A stretch of DNA of 64,000 bases from Phenylobacterium sp. (GTDB taxonomy: Bacteria > Pseudomonadota > Alphaproteobacteria > Caulobacterales > Caulobacteraceae): contig NZ_JAHBYD010000005.1 in NCBI RefSeq assembly GCF_019636135.1, positions 62,001 through 126,000 of the forward strand, given 5' to 3'. The notes under the pieces are model-generated. The model had not been told where the DNA came from. It did no database searches and worked only from the letters and a program-made list of their open reading frames with translations. This document shows, in pieces, positions 6,596 through 15,361 of this stretch; the stretch's first letter is position 1; every line of letters begins with the position of its first letter. A program made the translations under genes and the position numbers.

Positions 6596-9500
6596 ATGCT
6601 TCACGCTCCGATCCCCGCCGCCCCGGCGGCTTCACTTCAGCTTGGCTCCTCCGCGTCGCCGGCCGCCGCGATTCTCGCCGCCGCCGAGCGCATCCTCTCC
6701 CACCTCGAACAGGGCCGAGCCGTCGATGCCCCCATGCTGCGCAGCGCCATGGAGGCCGCGTTCGGGGCCTCAGACGCCAGCGGCGCCTGGGACTGGAAGA
6801 CGGCCTACGACGCCTGCGAGGCCGCGACCGTCCTGTTTCTGCGTAAATATGGAAAGGCGCTTTTCCGCAAAGGCGGGTCGCCGGCTTCACGGCTCTCCGC
6901 GCTGTCCAAGATCGTCGGACTGTTGCCGACGCATACGCGCCGATCGGAGGAGGCGCAGGCCTTCCAGCAATTCTCAACGCCCGTCCCGTTGGGCCTTGCC
7001 GCGCTGACGGCGGCGACATTGACCTCGGCCGACCGGGTGCTGGAGCCGTCCGCCGGCACCGGGCTGCTTGGCGTGCTTGCCGAGATCACAGGCGCATCGC
7101 TCATCCTCAACGAGCTAGCCGAGACCCGCGCCGATCTTCTCGCCTCTCTCTTTCCGGCCGTGCCCGTCACACGCCTCGACGCCGCCCAGATCGATGACCA
7201 TCTCGATCCGGCCGCCACGCCGAGCGTCGTCATCATGAACCCGCCATTCTCGGTGATGGCGAACGTCAGCGGGCGGGTGGCCGACGCCGCCTATCGGCAT
7301 ATCGCGTCGGCGCTCGCGCGTCTGGCCGATGGCGGACGCCTGGTCGCTATCACCGGCGCGAACTTCTCTCCCGAACAGCCGGCCTGGCGGGACGCATTCG
7401 TCCGCCTGCAAGGGCGCGGCCGTGTCGTGTTCACCGCCGCGATCGCCGGCTCGGTCTATGCCAAGCATGGCACGACCATCGAAACGCGCCTGACGGTGAT
7501 CGACAAGCTGCCGGCCGAGCAGCCGGATCGCTTCCCTGATTCCGCGGGCGTCGCCCCGGATGTCGCGACCCTCCTGACCTGGCTGGAGCATCACCTCCCG
7601 GCACGGATGACCGTCTCGCTTCCCGAGCGAGCGCCAGCCTCGATTACGCCGCGCACAGTGCGGGGATATTTCGCCCGCGCGGCCAAGACGACGCCGCAGC
7701 GCCATATCGCGCAGCTCGAGGGCGTTCCGCTCGACTACGAGACGATCGACTGGACCCCTCCTGAAGCAGGCCGACTCTCGGACGCGATCTATGAGCCCTA
7801 TGCGCTCCAGTCGATCCGGATCGACGGCGCACAGCCGCACCCGACCAAGCTCGTGCAATCCGCCGCCATGGCTTCGGTCGCGCCGCCGAAGCCGAGCTAC
7901 CGTCCGACGTTGCCGCCACGCCTCGTCACCGAGGGCGTCCTCTCCGACGCCCAGCTCGAAACGCTGATCTATGCCGGCGAGGCCCATGGCGATTATCTCG
8001 CCGGCGCCTGGACTGTGGACGAGACCGGCGACCTCGTCACCGCCGCGCCGGACGATACACCGAACGCCGTCCGCTTCCGCCGAGGCTTCATGCTCGGCGA
8101 CGGCACCGGCGCCGGCAAGGGCCGCCAGTCGGCCGGCATCATCCTCGACAACTGGCTCCAGGGCCGGCGCAAGGCGGTCTGGATCTCCAAGTCCGACAAG
8201 CTGCTCGAAGACGCCCAGCGCGACTGGTCGGCGCTCGGCATGGAGCGCCTGCTGGTCACGCCCCTGTCGCGCTTCCCGCAAGGCTCGGCGATCCGGCTGC
8301 CTGAAGGCGTCCTATTCACCACCTATGCCACGCTACGGTCCGACGATCGCGGGGAGAAGCTTTCGCGCGTCAAGCAGATCGTCGAATGGTTGGGCTCCGA
8401 TTTCGACGGAGTGATCATTTTCGACGAGTCCCACGCGATGCAGAACGCTGGCGGCGGCAAGGGAGAACGGGGCGACGTCGCCCCATCGCAGCAGGGCCGT
8501 GCGGGTCTCCGGCTCCAGCACGCGCTCCCGAACGCCCGCGTGGTCTATGTCTCCGCCACCGGCGCCACCACCGTCCACAATCTCGCCTATGCCCAGCGGC
8601 TCGGCCTTTGGGGCGGTGAGGAGTTCCCCTTCGCCAACCGCGCCGAATTCGTCGAGGGGGTCGACAATGGCGGCGTCGCGGCCATGGAGGTGCTCGCCCG
8701 CGATCTTCGCGCGCTCGGCCTCTACACCGCCCGGTCGCTCTCCTATGACGGCGTCGAATACGAGCTGGTCGAACATCAGCTCACGCCCGAGCAGACCCGC
8801 ATCTACGACGCCTATGCCGGCGCCTTCGCCATCATCCACAACCACCTCGACGCGGCGATGCAGGCCGCCAACATCACCGGCAGCGACGGCACGCTGAACC
8901 GGCAGGCGAAGTCGGCGGCCCGCTCGGCGTTCGAATCCGCCAAGCAGCGCTTCTTCGGCCATCTCCTCACCAGCATGAAGACGCCGACACTGGTCCGCTC
9001 GATCGAGCAGGACCTGGCCGACGGGCACAGTGCAGTCATCCAGATCGTCTCGACCGGCGCAGCGCTGATGGAACGCCGCCTGGCCGAAATCCCGACCGAG
9101 GAATGGAATGACGTGCGCGTCGACATCACGCCGCGCGAATACGTCCTCGACTATCTCGCTCATTCCTTCCCGGTGCAGATCTATGAGCCGTTCTCCGATA
9201 GCGAGGGCAATCTGTCGTCGCGCCCGGTCTATCGGGATGGCCAGCCCGTCGAGAGCCGCGAGGCAGTCGCTCGCCGCGACGAGCTGATCGAGCATCTCGC
9301 CTCGCTGCCGCCGGTCCCCGGTGCGCTCGACCAGATCGTCCAGCGCTTCGGCACCGACATGGTCGCCGAGGTCACCGGCCGCTCCCGCCGCATCGTCCGC
9401 AGGGGCGAGCGCTTCGCCGTCGAGACCCGCGCCGGCGCGGCCAATCTCGCCGAGACCGCCGCCTTCATGGATGACGACAAGCGCGTGCTCGTCTTCTCGG

Positions 9501-10918
9501 ACGCCGGTGGCACTGGTCGGAGCTACCACGCCGACCTTGCCGCGAAGAACCAGCGTCTGCGCGTCCATTATCTGCTGGAGCCGGGCTGGAAGGCCAACGC
9601 CGCGATCCAGGGCCTCGGCCGCACCAACCGCACCAATCAGGCGCAGCCGCCGCTGTTCCGGCCGATCGCCACCGACGTGAAGGCGGAGAAGCGCTTCCTT
9701 TCGACCATCGCCCGCCGGCTCGACACGCTCGGCGCCATCACGCGCGGCCAGCGCCAGACCGGTGGCCAGGGCCTGTTCCGGCCCGAGGACAATCTCGAAA
9801 GCGCCTATGCGCGTGACGCGCTGCGCCAACTTTACCTGCTGCTCGTGCGCGGGAAGGTCGAAGGCTGCCCGCTCGACCGCTTCGAGACCGCCACGGGCCT
9901 GAAGCTGACGGACGACAATGGCATCAAGGACGAGTTGCCACCGATCACCACCTTCCTCAACCGGCTGCTGGCGCTGACGATCGAGCTTCAGGGCATCCTG
10001 TTCACCGCCTTCGAACAGCTCCTCGCCGCCAAGGTCGACGGCGCCATCCGTGCCGGTGTCTATGATGTCGGGCTGGAGACGCTCCAGGCCGAGAGCTTCG
10101 TCGTCGCCGACAGCCAGATCATCCATACCCATCCGGGGACCGGCGCGGAAACCCGGCTGCTCACCATCACCCGGCGCGAACGCAACCGGCCGCTCGGTCT
10201 CGCCGCCGCGCTCGACCAGTTGTCCGATCCACGGGCTCGCCTGCTCGTTAACGCCCGGTCGCACCGCGCCGCCGTGCAGGTCCCGGCGCCGTCGATGATG
10301 CTCGACGACGGCGAGATCGAGCGCCGTGTCTGCCTGATCCGGCCGATGGAGCAGCACTATTCCCCGCTGCGCATGATGGACGAGAGCCACTGGGAGGACG
10401 CCGACCGGGAGGCGTTCATTGCCGCCTGGAACGCCGAACTGGCCGAGGTGCCGGAATTCGCCGACAGCACCATCCATATCGTCGCCGGCCTGCTGCTGCC
10501 AATCTGGAAGCGCCTGCCGGACGAGTCGACGCGGGTCTATCGGCTCCAGACCGACGCCGGAGAGCGCATCATCGGCCGCCGTGTTTCGCCCGCTTGGGCG
10601 GCGAACGCCATCACGACCGGCGCACCGTCGCTCTGCCCCGATCAGGCCTTCGCCGCCGTGATGGACGGCACGGCCATCCTCGACCTCGCCGAGAGCCTGC
10701 AGCTTCGCCGCGTCCGCGTGATGGGCGGCCATCGTCTGGAATTGACCGGCTTCACCGACGCCATGCGCGAGCGATTGCGCGCCTATGGCCTGTTCAGCGA
10801 AATCATCTCCTGGAAGCTGCGTTTCTTCGTCCCCGCCGACGCCGCCGGCCCGGCGGTGCTCGCCCGTGTGCTCGACACCTATCCGGTGGCGCGCATCGCC
10901 GAGCGGGAGGCAGGATGA
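6596..10918 (+). CDS. Methyltransferase / strawberry-notch-type helicase fusion
   Basis: 1440-residue protein. An N-terminal adenine-methyltransferase-like domain has motif I EPSAGTG (150-156) and motif IV NPPF (215-218). A superfamily 2 helicase core of the strawberry-notch (SBNO) type follows, with a Walker A-like GDGTGAGKG around K508, DESH at 610-613, an SATGATT motif III and QGLGRTNRTNQ (1005-1015) as motif VI. About 400 further C-terminal residues follow. Such fusions are typical of plasmids and ICEs and are thought to protect or remodel incoming element DNA; the biochemical role is unproven. The ATG at 6596 follows the leader element; an upstream in-frame start at 6512 lies inside that leader. 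The gene is coupled to the next by overlap. Confidence 0.9.
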   Translation: MLHAPIPAAPAASLQLGSSASPAAAILAAAERILSHLEQGRAVDAPMLRSAMEAAFGASDASGAWDWKTAYDACEAATVLFLRKYGKALFRKGGSPASRLSALSKIVGLLPTHTRRSEEAQAFQQFSTPVPLGLAALTAATLTSADRVLEPSAGTGLLGVLAEITGASLILNELAETRADLLASLFPAVPVTRLDAAQIDDHLDPAATPSVVIMNPPFSVMANVSGRVADAAYRHIASALARLADGGRLVAITGANFSPEQPAWRDAFVRLQGRGRVVFTAAIAGSVYAKHGTTIETRLTVIDKLPAEQPDRFPDSAGVAPDVATLLTWLEHHLPARMTVSLPERAPASITPRTVRGYFARAAKTTPQRHIAQLEGVPLDYETIDWTPPEAGRLSDAIYEPYALQSIRIDGAQPHPTKLVQSAAMASVAPPKPSYRPTLPPRLVTEGVLSDAQLETLIYAGEAHGDYLAGAWTVDETGDLVTAAPDDTPNAVRFRRGFMLGDGTGAGKGRQSAGIILDNWLQGRRKAVWISKSDKLLEDAQRDWSALGMERLLVTPLSRFPQGSAIRLPEGVLFTTYATLRSDDRGEKLSRVKQIVEWLGSDFDGVIIFDESHAMQNAGGGKGERGDVAPSQQGRAGLRLQHALPNARVVYVSATGATTVHNLAYAQRLGLWGGEEFPFANRAEFVEGVDNGGVAAMEVLARDLRALGLYTARSLSYDGVEYELVEHQLTPEQTRIYDAYAGAFAIIHNHLDAAMQAANITGSDGTLNRQAKSAARSAFESAKQRFFGHLLTSMKTPTLVRSIEQDLADGHSAVIQIVSTGAALMERRLAEIPTEEWNDVRVDITPREYVLDYLAHSFPVQIYEPFSDSEGNLSSRPVYRDGQPVESREAVARRDELIEHLASLPPVPGALDQIVQRFGTDMVAEVTGRSRRIVRRGERFAVETRAGAANLAETAAFMDDDKRVLVFSDAGGTGRSYHADLAAKNQRLRVHYLLEPGWKANAAIQGLGRTNRTNQAQPPLFRPIATDVKAEKRFLSTIARRLDTLGAITRGQRQTGGQGLFRPEDNLESAYARDALRQLYLLLVRGKVEGCPLDRFETATGLKLTDDNGIKDELPPITTFLNRLLALTIELQGILFTAFEQLLAAKVDGAIRAGVYDVGLETLQAESFVVADSQIIHTHPGTGAETRLLTITRRERNRPLGLAAALDQLSDPRARLLVNARSHRAAVQVPAPSMMLDDGEIERRVCLIRPMEQHYSPLRMMDESHWEDADREAFIAAWNAELAEVPEFADSTIHIVAGLLLPIWKRLPDESTRVYRLQTDAGERIIGRRVSPAWAANAITTGAPSLCPDQAFAAVMDGTAILDLAESLQLRRVRVMGGHRLELTGFTDAMRERLRAYGLFSEIISWKLRFFVPADAAGPAVLARVLDTYPVARIAEREAG

Positions 10919-11955
10919 TGGCCCGTCAGGACGCATCCGATCTGGTGCAGCGTCTCGGCCGGCAGGCCGAGGCGGTGTGCCGGCATTATCTTTCCAGCGG
11001 ACGCCGCGAAGGCCGCTATTGGCTGGTGGGCGACGCGCGCAACACGCCGGGCCGCTCCCTGTATGTCCGGCTCAAGGACTCGCCCAAGGGACCGGCCGGC
11101 AAATGGACCGACGCCGCCACCGGCGAACATGGTGATCTCCTCGACATCATCCGCGAAAGCTGCGGCCTGATCGATTTCAAGGATGTCGCGGACGAGGCGC
11201 GCACCTTCCTCAGCATGCCGCCGCCAGAACCGGAGCCGCACGCAGCGCAGCGTCGGACACCCGCGCCGCACGGATCACCCGAGGCAGCGCGGCGTCTCGT
11301 CCATATGTCGCAACCGATCGGCGGCACGCTCGTGCAATTGTATCTGCGCAAACGCGGCATTACGGATTTACGCGGAACCGCAAACCTGCATTTCCACCCG
11401 CGCTGTTATTATCGACCCGACGAGCATTCGCCGACCGAGATCTGGCCGGCGATGATCGCCGCCGTCACAGACCTTGCCGGTCATATCACCGGGGCTCATC
11501 GCACCTGGCTCGATCCGCGCACGCAGGACAAGGCGCCGATCGACACCCCGCGCCGGGCGATGGGCGACCTTCTCGGCAATGCTGTCCGCTTCGGCCATGG
11601 CGGCGAGGTAATGGCGGCGGGCGAAGGCATCGAAACGGTTCTGTCCATCCGGCAGGTCTTGCCCGACATGCCGATGCTGGCGGCGCTCTCGGCGGCCCAT
11701 CTTGCCGCCATCCTGTTGCCGGACACGCTGCGGCGGCTCTACATCCTGCGCGACGACGATCCGGCCGGTGACGGGGCGCGCGACAGTCTGATCGAGCGGG
11801 CGAACGCGGCCGGCATCGAGGCGATCGTCATCTCCCCCGAACTGGACGACTTCAACGAGGATCTGCGCACGCTCGGCATCGACCACCTGCGCAGCCTCAC
11901 CCGGATGCAGATCGGGCCGCAGGACGTGGCGCGCTACATGGCGCTGGCGGCATAA
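10915..11955 (+). CDS. Toprim-domain (primase-like) protein
   Basis: 346 residues. The start ATG overlaps the helicase stop (ATGATGG), so translation is coupled. The N-terminal 100 residues match the DUF7146/zinc-finger-like primase accessory region seen in plasmid toprim proteins (GRYWLVGDARNTPGRSLYVRL, then DLLDIIRE). The C-terminal toprim-like domain has AAGEGIETVLSI with the conserved glutamate, then RRLYILRDDDPAGDGA with the acidic DxD-type motif. Full replicative primases are larger, so this may prime or support second-strand synthesis after transfer together with the helicase. That role is inferred from the domain and the operon position. Confidence 0.85.
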   Translation: MMARQDASDLVQRLGRQAEAVCRHYLSSGRREGRYWLVGDARNTPGRSLYVRLKDSPKGPAGKWTDAATGEHGDLLDIIRESCGLIDFKDVADEARTFLSMPPPEPEPHAAQRRTPAPHGSPEAARRLVHMSQPIGGTLVQLYLRKRGITDLRGTANLHFHPRCYYRPDEHSPTEIWPAMIAAVTDLAGHITGAHRTWLDPRTQDKAPIDTPRRAMGDLLGNAVRFGHGGEVMAAGEGIETVLSIRQVLPDMPMLAALSAAHLAAILLPDTLRRLYILRDDDPAGDGARDSLIERANAAGIEAIVISPELDDFNEDLRTLGIDHLRSLTRMQIGPQDVARYMALAA

Positions 11956-12270
11956 GCCGGGAGAGGAAGAGCGCGGCGGTGGAGCGCCGCCGTGCCCGTT
12001 CGGAGGCCCCGTTCCATCGCAGAGGACCGCGCCTCGGCCTTCGAGAGGGCGATCGGCCCACAGTCGGGCCGTCCCGGCAATGGCTGCGGCCGACTATTTT
12101 CCGGCGCGGCCTGAAGGCCGCTTTCCATCGCGAGGCAAAATAGCCGGCCTTCGCCATCCTCCGCTGACGCTCCGGCCCTCCCGCTTCGCTTCGGGTGCTT
12201 GGCCGTCCCGCCGGTGGGCTTCGTCGCCATGAAGGCCGCGACGGTCGCGGTCCAGACGATGGAGCCTCCC
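11956..12270 (+). other. Intergenic leader region before DUF2493 gene
   Basis: About 315 bases with no convincing gene. It holds GC-rich hairpins, for example CGGCGG with CCGCCG near 11980-12000, and a block at 12129-12171 that recurs upstream of the DUF736 gene at 15.9 kb. It probably carries promoter or leader functions for the DUF2493 gene. Confidence 0.4.
12129..12171 (+). repeat. Shared upstream repeat, copy 1
   Basis: About 43 bases starting CGCGAGGCAAAATAG and ending CGCCATCCTCCGCTGACGCT. They match 15791-15833 at roughly 80 percent with single-base gaps, including an identical 15-base core CGCCATCCTCCGCTG. Both copies lie 100-140 bases upstream of a backbone gene in the same orientation. 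Confidence 0.5.
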
Positions 12271-13194
12271 ATGAACAGGCACGACGACTTCGAACCGCAT
12301 CACGAATCCTCACCCACCGACCATGTCCTCAACGAATTGCAGCTTCACGGCTATCGCCCCTTCGCCGACGAACCCGACCAGCGGCTTCTTCCGGACGGCA
12401 ACGCGGTCGCGGGCACCGTCGCCGACATCTTCGACGCCCTGATCGGGACGCTGGAGGATACCCGCCTCGAACCCGACCTCGACGATCTCCTCTGGTCGAC
12501 CGTGAATGTTTTCCACCGGGCCAGCGACCGGATCGCCCGCGAGCTGGACGACAATGAGCAGGCGCAGAAGCGCTCCCAGCGGGAACAGGACGGCAGCGAG
12601 GTGAAGTCGGTCGAACTCGAGCGCCAGATCGCCGAGGGTCAGACGCTCATCGAACGCCAGGCCGCTTTCGAACTGATGCGCGACCAAGCCGCCGAACACT
12701 ACGAGCGCCAGATCGGCAAGCCGTGGCTTCCGCGCAGCGGATCGAAGGTCAACCATCGCAATCTGACCTCGGCGATGATCGACAGCCGCGATTTCCTGAT
12801 GGCGAAGAAGCGCGCCGAGCAGGAAGTTCTCCTTCCTCCCGGCCCGAAGATCGTCGTCACCGGCGGGCTCGACTTCGACGATCACCGGCTCATCTGGGCC
12901 AAGCTCGACCAGGTGCATGAGAAACACCCCGACATGGTGCTGGTCCATGGCAAGTCGCCGAAGGGCGCCGAAAAGATCGCCTCGCTCTGGGCGAAGAACC
13001 GCGACGTGCCGCAGATCGGCTTCGCCCCCGACTGGACCAAGCACGGCCGGGCCGCGCCGTTCAAGCGCAACGACCAGATGCTGGAGATCGTGCCGAAGGG
13101 CGTGATGCACTTCCCCGGCACCGGCATCAACGACAACCTTGCAGACAAGGCCCGCAAGCTCGGCATCCCGGTCTGGAAGTTCGGCGGCGCCTGA
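12271..13194 (+). CDS. DUF2493 (SLOG/YspA-like) domain protein
   Basis: 307 residues from the ATG at 12271, which has GGAG just upstream; the in-frame extension to 12199 has no such site. The N-terminal half is acidic and helical, with a likely coiled coil near 85-140. The C-terminal 110 residues form a Rossmann-like DUF2493/SLOG domain, opening KIVVTGGLDFDD and containing MVLVHGKSPKGAE and a final FPGTGINDNLADKARKLGIPVW. SLOG domains bind nucleotides or nucleotide-derived ligands. DUF2493 proteins are frequent on ICEs, with no settled role. Confidence 0.85.
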   Translation: MNRHDDFEPHHESSPTDHVLNELQLHGYRPFADEPDQRLLPDGNAVAGTVADIFDALIGTLEDTRLEPDLDDLLWSTVNVFHRASDRIARELDDNEQAQKRSQREQDGSEVKSVELERQIAEGQTLIERQAAFELMRDQAAEHYERQIGKPWLPRSGSKVNHRNLTSAMIDSRDFLMAKKRAEQEVLLPPGPKIVVTGGLDFDDHRLIWAKLDQVHEKHPDMVLVHGKSPKGAEKIASLWAKNRDVPQIGFAPDWTKHGRAAPFKRNDQMLEIVPKGVMHFPGTGINDNLADKARKLGIPVWKFGGA

Positions 13195-13208
13195 GCGCCG
13201 TCGAGAAC

Positions 13209-13229
13209 TGGAGCCAGACCTTGGCTCCA
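13209..13229 (+). other. Hairpin after DUF2493 gene, weak terminator candidate
   Basis: TGGAGCCA (13209-13216) pairs with TGGCTCCA (13222-13229) over five bases. No T-run follows, so termination is uncertain. It ends the backbone unit before the MarR cassette. Confidence 0.35.
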
Positions 13230-13308
13230 TGCCTCTCCGCTCGCCCGCCTTCAATTCGGGTCCGTCCTTCCCGACCTGCGCTCGCGAAAATCGCAACACC
13301 AGATTATA

Positions 13309-13348
13309 GTTGACTAGGAAACTGAATCTGTCTAGTTTCCTAGTCAAC
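13309..13348 (+). promoter_or_regulatory. MarR promoter-operator with 15-bp perfect inverted repeat
   Basis: GTTGACTAGGAAACT (13309-13323) and AGTTTCCTAGTCAAC (13334-13348) are perfect inverted repeats around a 10-base spacer. The left arm contains TTGACT (13310-13315). TAGTTT (13333-13338), 17 bases further on, can serve as the -10 box. A dimeric regulator bound here would block the promoter, as expected for autorepression by the adjacent MarR protein. Confidence 0.75.
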
Positions 13349-13361
13349 GAAAGGAGAACCT

Positions 13362-13814
13362 GTGGCCTCGACCTCGGAGCTGACCGCACACACGGGATTC
13401 TGGATGCGAATGGTGTCGAACGCCGTGTCGCAGGAATTCGCGCGGAAGGTGGCGGGAGAAGGCGTCACCGTCGCGGAGTGGTCATTCTTGCGAGCACTCT
13501 TCGACCATGATCCTACGCCTCCGTCGCTCCTGGCCGACAGAATGGGCATGACCAAGGGCGCGATCAGCAAGCTGGCGGAGCGGCTGCTGGCGAAGGGGTT
13601 GATCGTGCGGACGGAGAACTCGCAGGACAAACGCGCGCATAGCCTATCGCTGACGGGGGAAGGGCGGGCCAAGGTTCCGGTCATGGCCGCGCTCGCCGAC
13701 GAGAATGACGCCGAGTTCTTCGGTGTTCTGAAGAAGGACGAGCACGAGACGCTCGACCGCATCCTGCAGGCCCTCGCCGCAAGGCGCGGGCTCAAGACGA
13801 CCCCGGTGGACTGA
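13362..13814 (+). CDS. MarR-family transcriptional regulator
   Basis: 150 residues from a GTG start with AAGGAG upstream. The winged helix-turn-helix spans about residues 35-100: the VAEWSFLRALFDH helix, then PPSLLADRMGMTKGAISKLAERLLAKGLI as the recognition region, and the RTENSQDKRAHSLSLT wing with the family's DxR-like motif. The flanking helices form the dimer interface. It lies directly downstream of its presumed operator and 43 bases before the DUF1398 gene, so both genes are probably controlled together. The inducing ligand cannot be told from sequence. Confidence 0.9.
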   Translation: MASTSELTAHTGFWMRMVSNAVSQEFARKVAGEGVTVAEWSFLRALFDHDPTPPSLLADRMGMTKGAISKLAERLLAKGLIVRTENSQDKRAHSLSLTGEGRAKVPVMAALADENDAEFFGVLKKDEHETLDRILQALAARRGLKTTPVD

Positions 13815-13857
13815 CCGCCACCGGACCCGATCAATATCAGCATGAAAGGAAACCGCC

Positions 13858-14259
13858 ATGGACGCGGAACGGATTTCTATTGCCAAGGCCTGCCAGGAGG
13901 GTGCTCACGACAACAGCCTCAGCTTCCCGGAATTCGTCGGGAAGCTGATCGCCGCCGGCTTCGAAGGCTACACGGTGGACTATCGCCGCAACGCCCAGGC
14001 TTTCTATCTGCCGGACGGTGACAGTGTCGTGCTGGAAATGCATCCCTATGCCGGAAGCGTCGCCGCCAACTTCGATGCCGCCGAAGTCGAACGTCTGGTG
14101 CGGTGGGCGCAGGCCAATCCTGCCGACTACAGCTATGTCGCCTTCTGCGAGAAGGCGAAGGCGGCCGGTTGCGCGGGATATCTCGTCTCGTTCCTCGGCC
14201 GACGTGTCGTCTATTTCGGGCGCACCGCCGAGACCCATGTCGAGCACTTCCCCAAGTAA
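13858..14259 (+). CDS. DUF1398 family protein
   Basis: 133 residues matching the DUF1398 pattern: an N-terminal helix IAKACQEGAHDNSLSFPEFVGKLIAAGFEGYTVDYRRNAQAFYLPDG, then a small alpha/beta domain with a second related half (YSYVAFCEKAKAAGCAGYLVSFLGRRVVYFG). It has no signal peptide and no known catalytic residues. MarR proteins next to DUF1398 genes are a common pair in alphaproteobacteria; the substrate or partner is unknown. It is probably cotranscribed with the MarR gene and looks like small cargo within the backbone. Confidence 0.8.
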   Translation: MDAERISIAKACQEGAHDNSLSFPEFVGKLIAAGFEGYTVDYRRNAQAFYLPDGDSVVLEMHPYAGSVAANFDAAEVERLVRWAQANPADYSYVAFCEKAKAAGCAGYLVSFLGRRVVYFGRTAETHVEHFPK

Positions 14260-14613
14260 CCGGGCGTGTCGTGGGGCGGATCAGCGACTGCCTCGGGCTT
14301 GGCACCGGGTTTATGCGGGCGAGCCTTGGGGCAGGTGCGCCATAGCTGAAATCACCCCGGCCGACACAGTGCGAATGCCGAAGAGAACAAGCATTGAGGC
14401 CGATGAGCAGGTCTCCTGACGCGAGAACGACCTCCGCCTTTCTGCGCTGATCCTTGGTCCAGCCGCAGACTTGTCGCCATCAACCCATAAAGGGTCGGCT
14501 ATGCGAGCATGCCGCCGCTGCGGCTGCGCCTTCGCGGTGATTGCAGTCCACGGCCGAACACATCGGGCGCCTGTCGGCGGGGGATGGTCCCCCGCTCCAG
14601 CAGGAGCCCAGCA
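14260..14613. other. Intergenic region without a convincing gene
   Basis: About 354 bases between the DUF1398 gene and a small predicted gene. I see no long inverted repeat, tRNA or coding frame with good codon quality on either strand. AGGAG at the right end belongs to the gene starting at 14614. Confidence 0.4.
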
Positions 14614-14781
14614 ATGTCCCTTAACGACGCTCACGCCTTCGCCTTCAGCCTCGCTACAACGCTGATGGCCGCCATCGTCATCTTCCAGGCCGGCGACGGC
14701 ACCCTCTCGGTGACACCCGCCAGCGAATATGATGGCGACACGGCCGCGATCGTCCATGAGATCGACCCTTTCGCCCCATGA
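14614..14781 (+). CDS. Small hypothetical protein, 55 aa
   Basis: The ATG at 14614 has AGGAG eight bases upstream. The peptide has a short hydrophobic stretch (FAFSLATTLMAAIVIFQ, residues 9-25) and an acidic tail (EYDGDTAAIVHEIDPF). It could be a small membrane-associated protein. It precedes a membrane-protein gene in the same orientation. Support comes from the ribosome site and plausible composition only. Confidence 0.45.
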   Translation: MSLNDAHAFAFSLATTLMAAIVIFQAGDGTLSVTPASEYDGDTAAIVHEIDPFAP

Positions 14782-14920
14782 CCGGGGCGATCCGGTCGGC
14801 CCGAGCGGCAACCGCATGCGGTTGCCGCTCCCGGCGCGGCCGATTTTCAGCTATAGTTCGGGCGCGCCGTGGTGGTGGTGGAGGGCGCGACCGTCAGACC
14901 CTTCTCACGGAGACACCACC

Positions 14921-15361
14921 ATGATCATTCTCGCCGTTCTTGCTTCTGTCGCCGCCATCGGCCTGCTCTGCTGGCTGCTGTTCACTCTGGCCGTCTTCGC
15001 GCTGCCAGCCTTTGTCGGCGTGAGCGCCGGCGCCTGGGCCCACGGAACCGGAGCCGGTATAGCCGGCGCCATTCTGGTCGGCATCGTCGCCGCCGCGGCG
15101 ACGCTCGCGGTCGGTCAACTGCTGATCGCCTTCGTCCGCCCGATGTGGCTCAAGCTCATCGTCGCCATCGCCTTCGTCGCGCCAGCGGCCGTGGCGGGCT
15201 TTCATGCCACCCACGGCATCGTCAAGCATCTCATGCCGTCCGAGACCTGCCAGATCGTGTTTTCAGTCATCGGGGCGATTGCGATCGGCATCACCGCCTT
15301 CATCCGCATCGCAGGCATGGCGGCCGAAGGTCCCGCCGGCCGGGATCTCGCGCGGGTCTGA
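14921..15361 (+). CDS. Integral membrane protein, 146 aa
   Basis: The protein is mostly hydrophobic with about four membrane segments (near residues 2-25, 28-60, 70-95 and 115-140) and glycine- and alanine-rich helices. The ATG at 14921 follows CGGAG. Longer in-frame starts give arginine- and tryptophan-rich noise. No transporter or enzyme motif is visible. Similar small membrane proteins occur in the accessory gene run of this ICE type. Function unknown. Confidence 0.65.
   Translation: MIILAVLASVAAIGLLCWLLFTLAVFALPAFVGVSAGAWAHGTGAGIAGAILVGIVAAAATLAVGQLLIAFVRPMWLKLIVAIAFVAPAAVAGFHATHGIVKHLMPSETCQIVFSVIGAIAIGITAFIRIAGMAAEGPAGRDLARV

Noticed and set aside
8333..10936. An 867-codon minus-strand frame opposite the helicase gene
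   Set aside because: Composition is rich in R, G, A and D with no recognisable motif; the plus strand has complete helicase motifs.
14311..14817. Minus-strand 168-codon frame across the gap after DUF1398
   Set aside because: No ribosome site; overlaps the better-supported small plus-strand gene at 14614.
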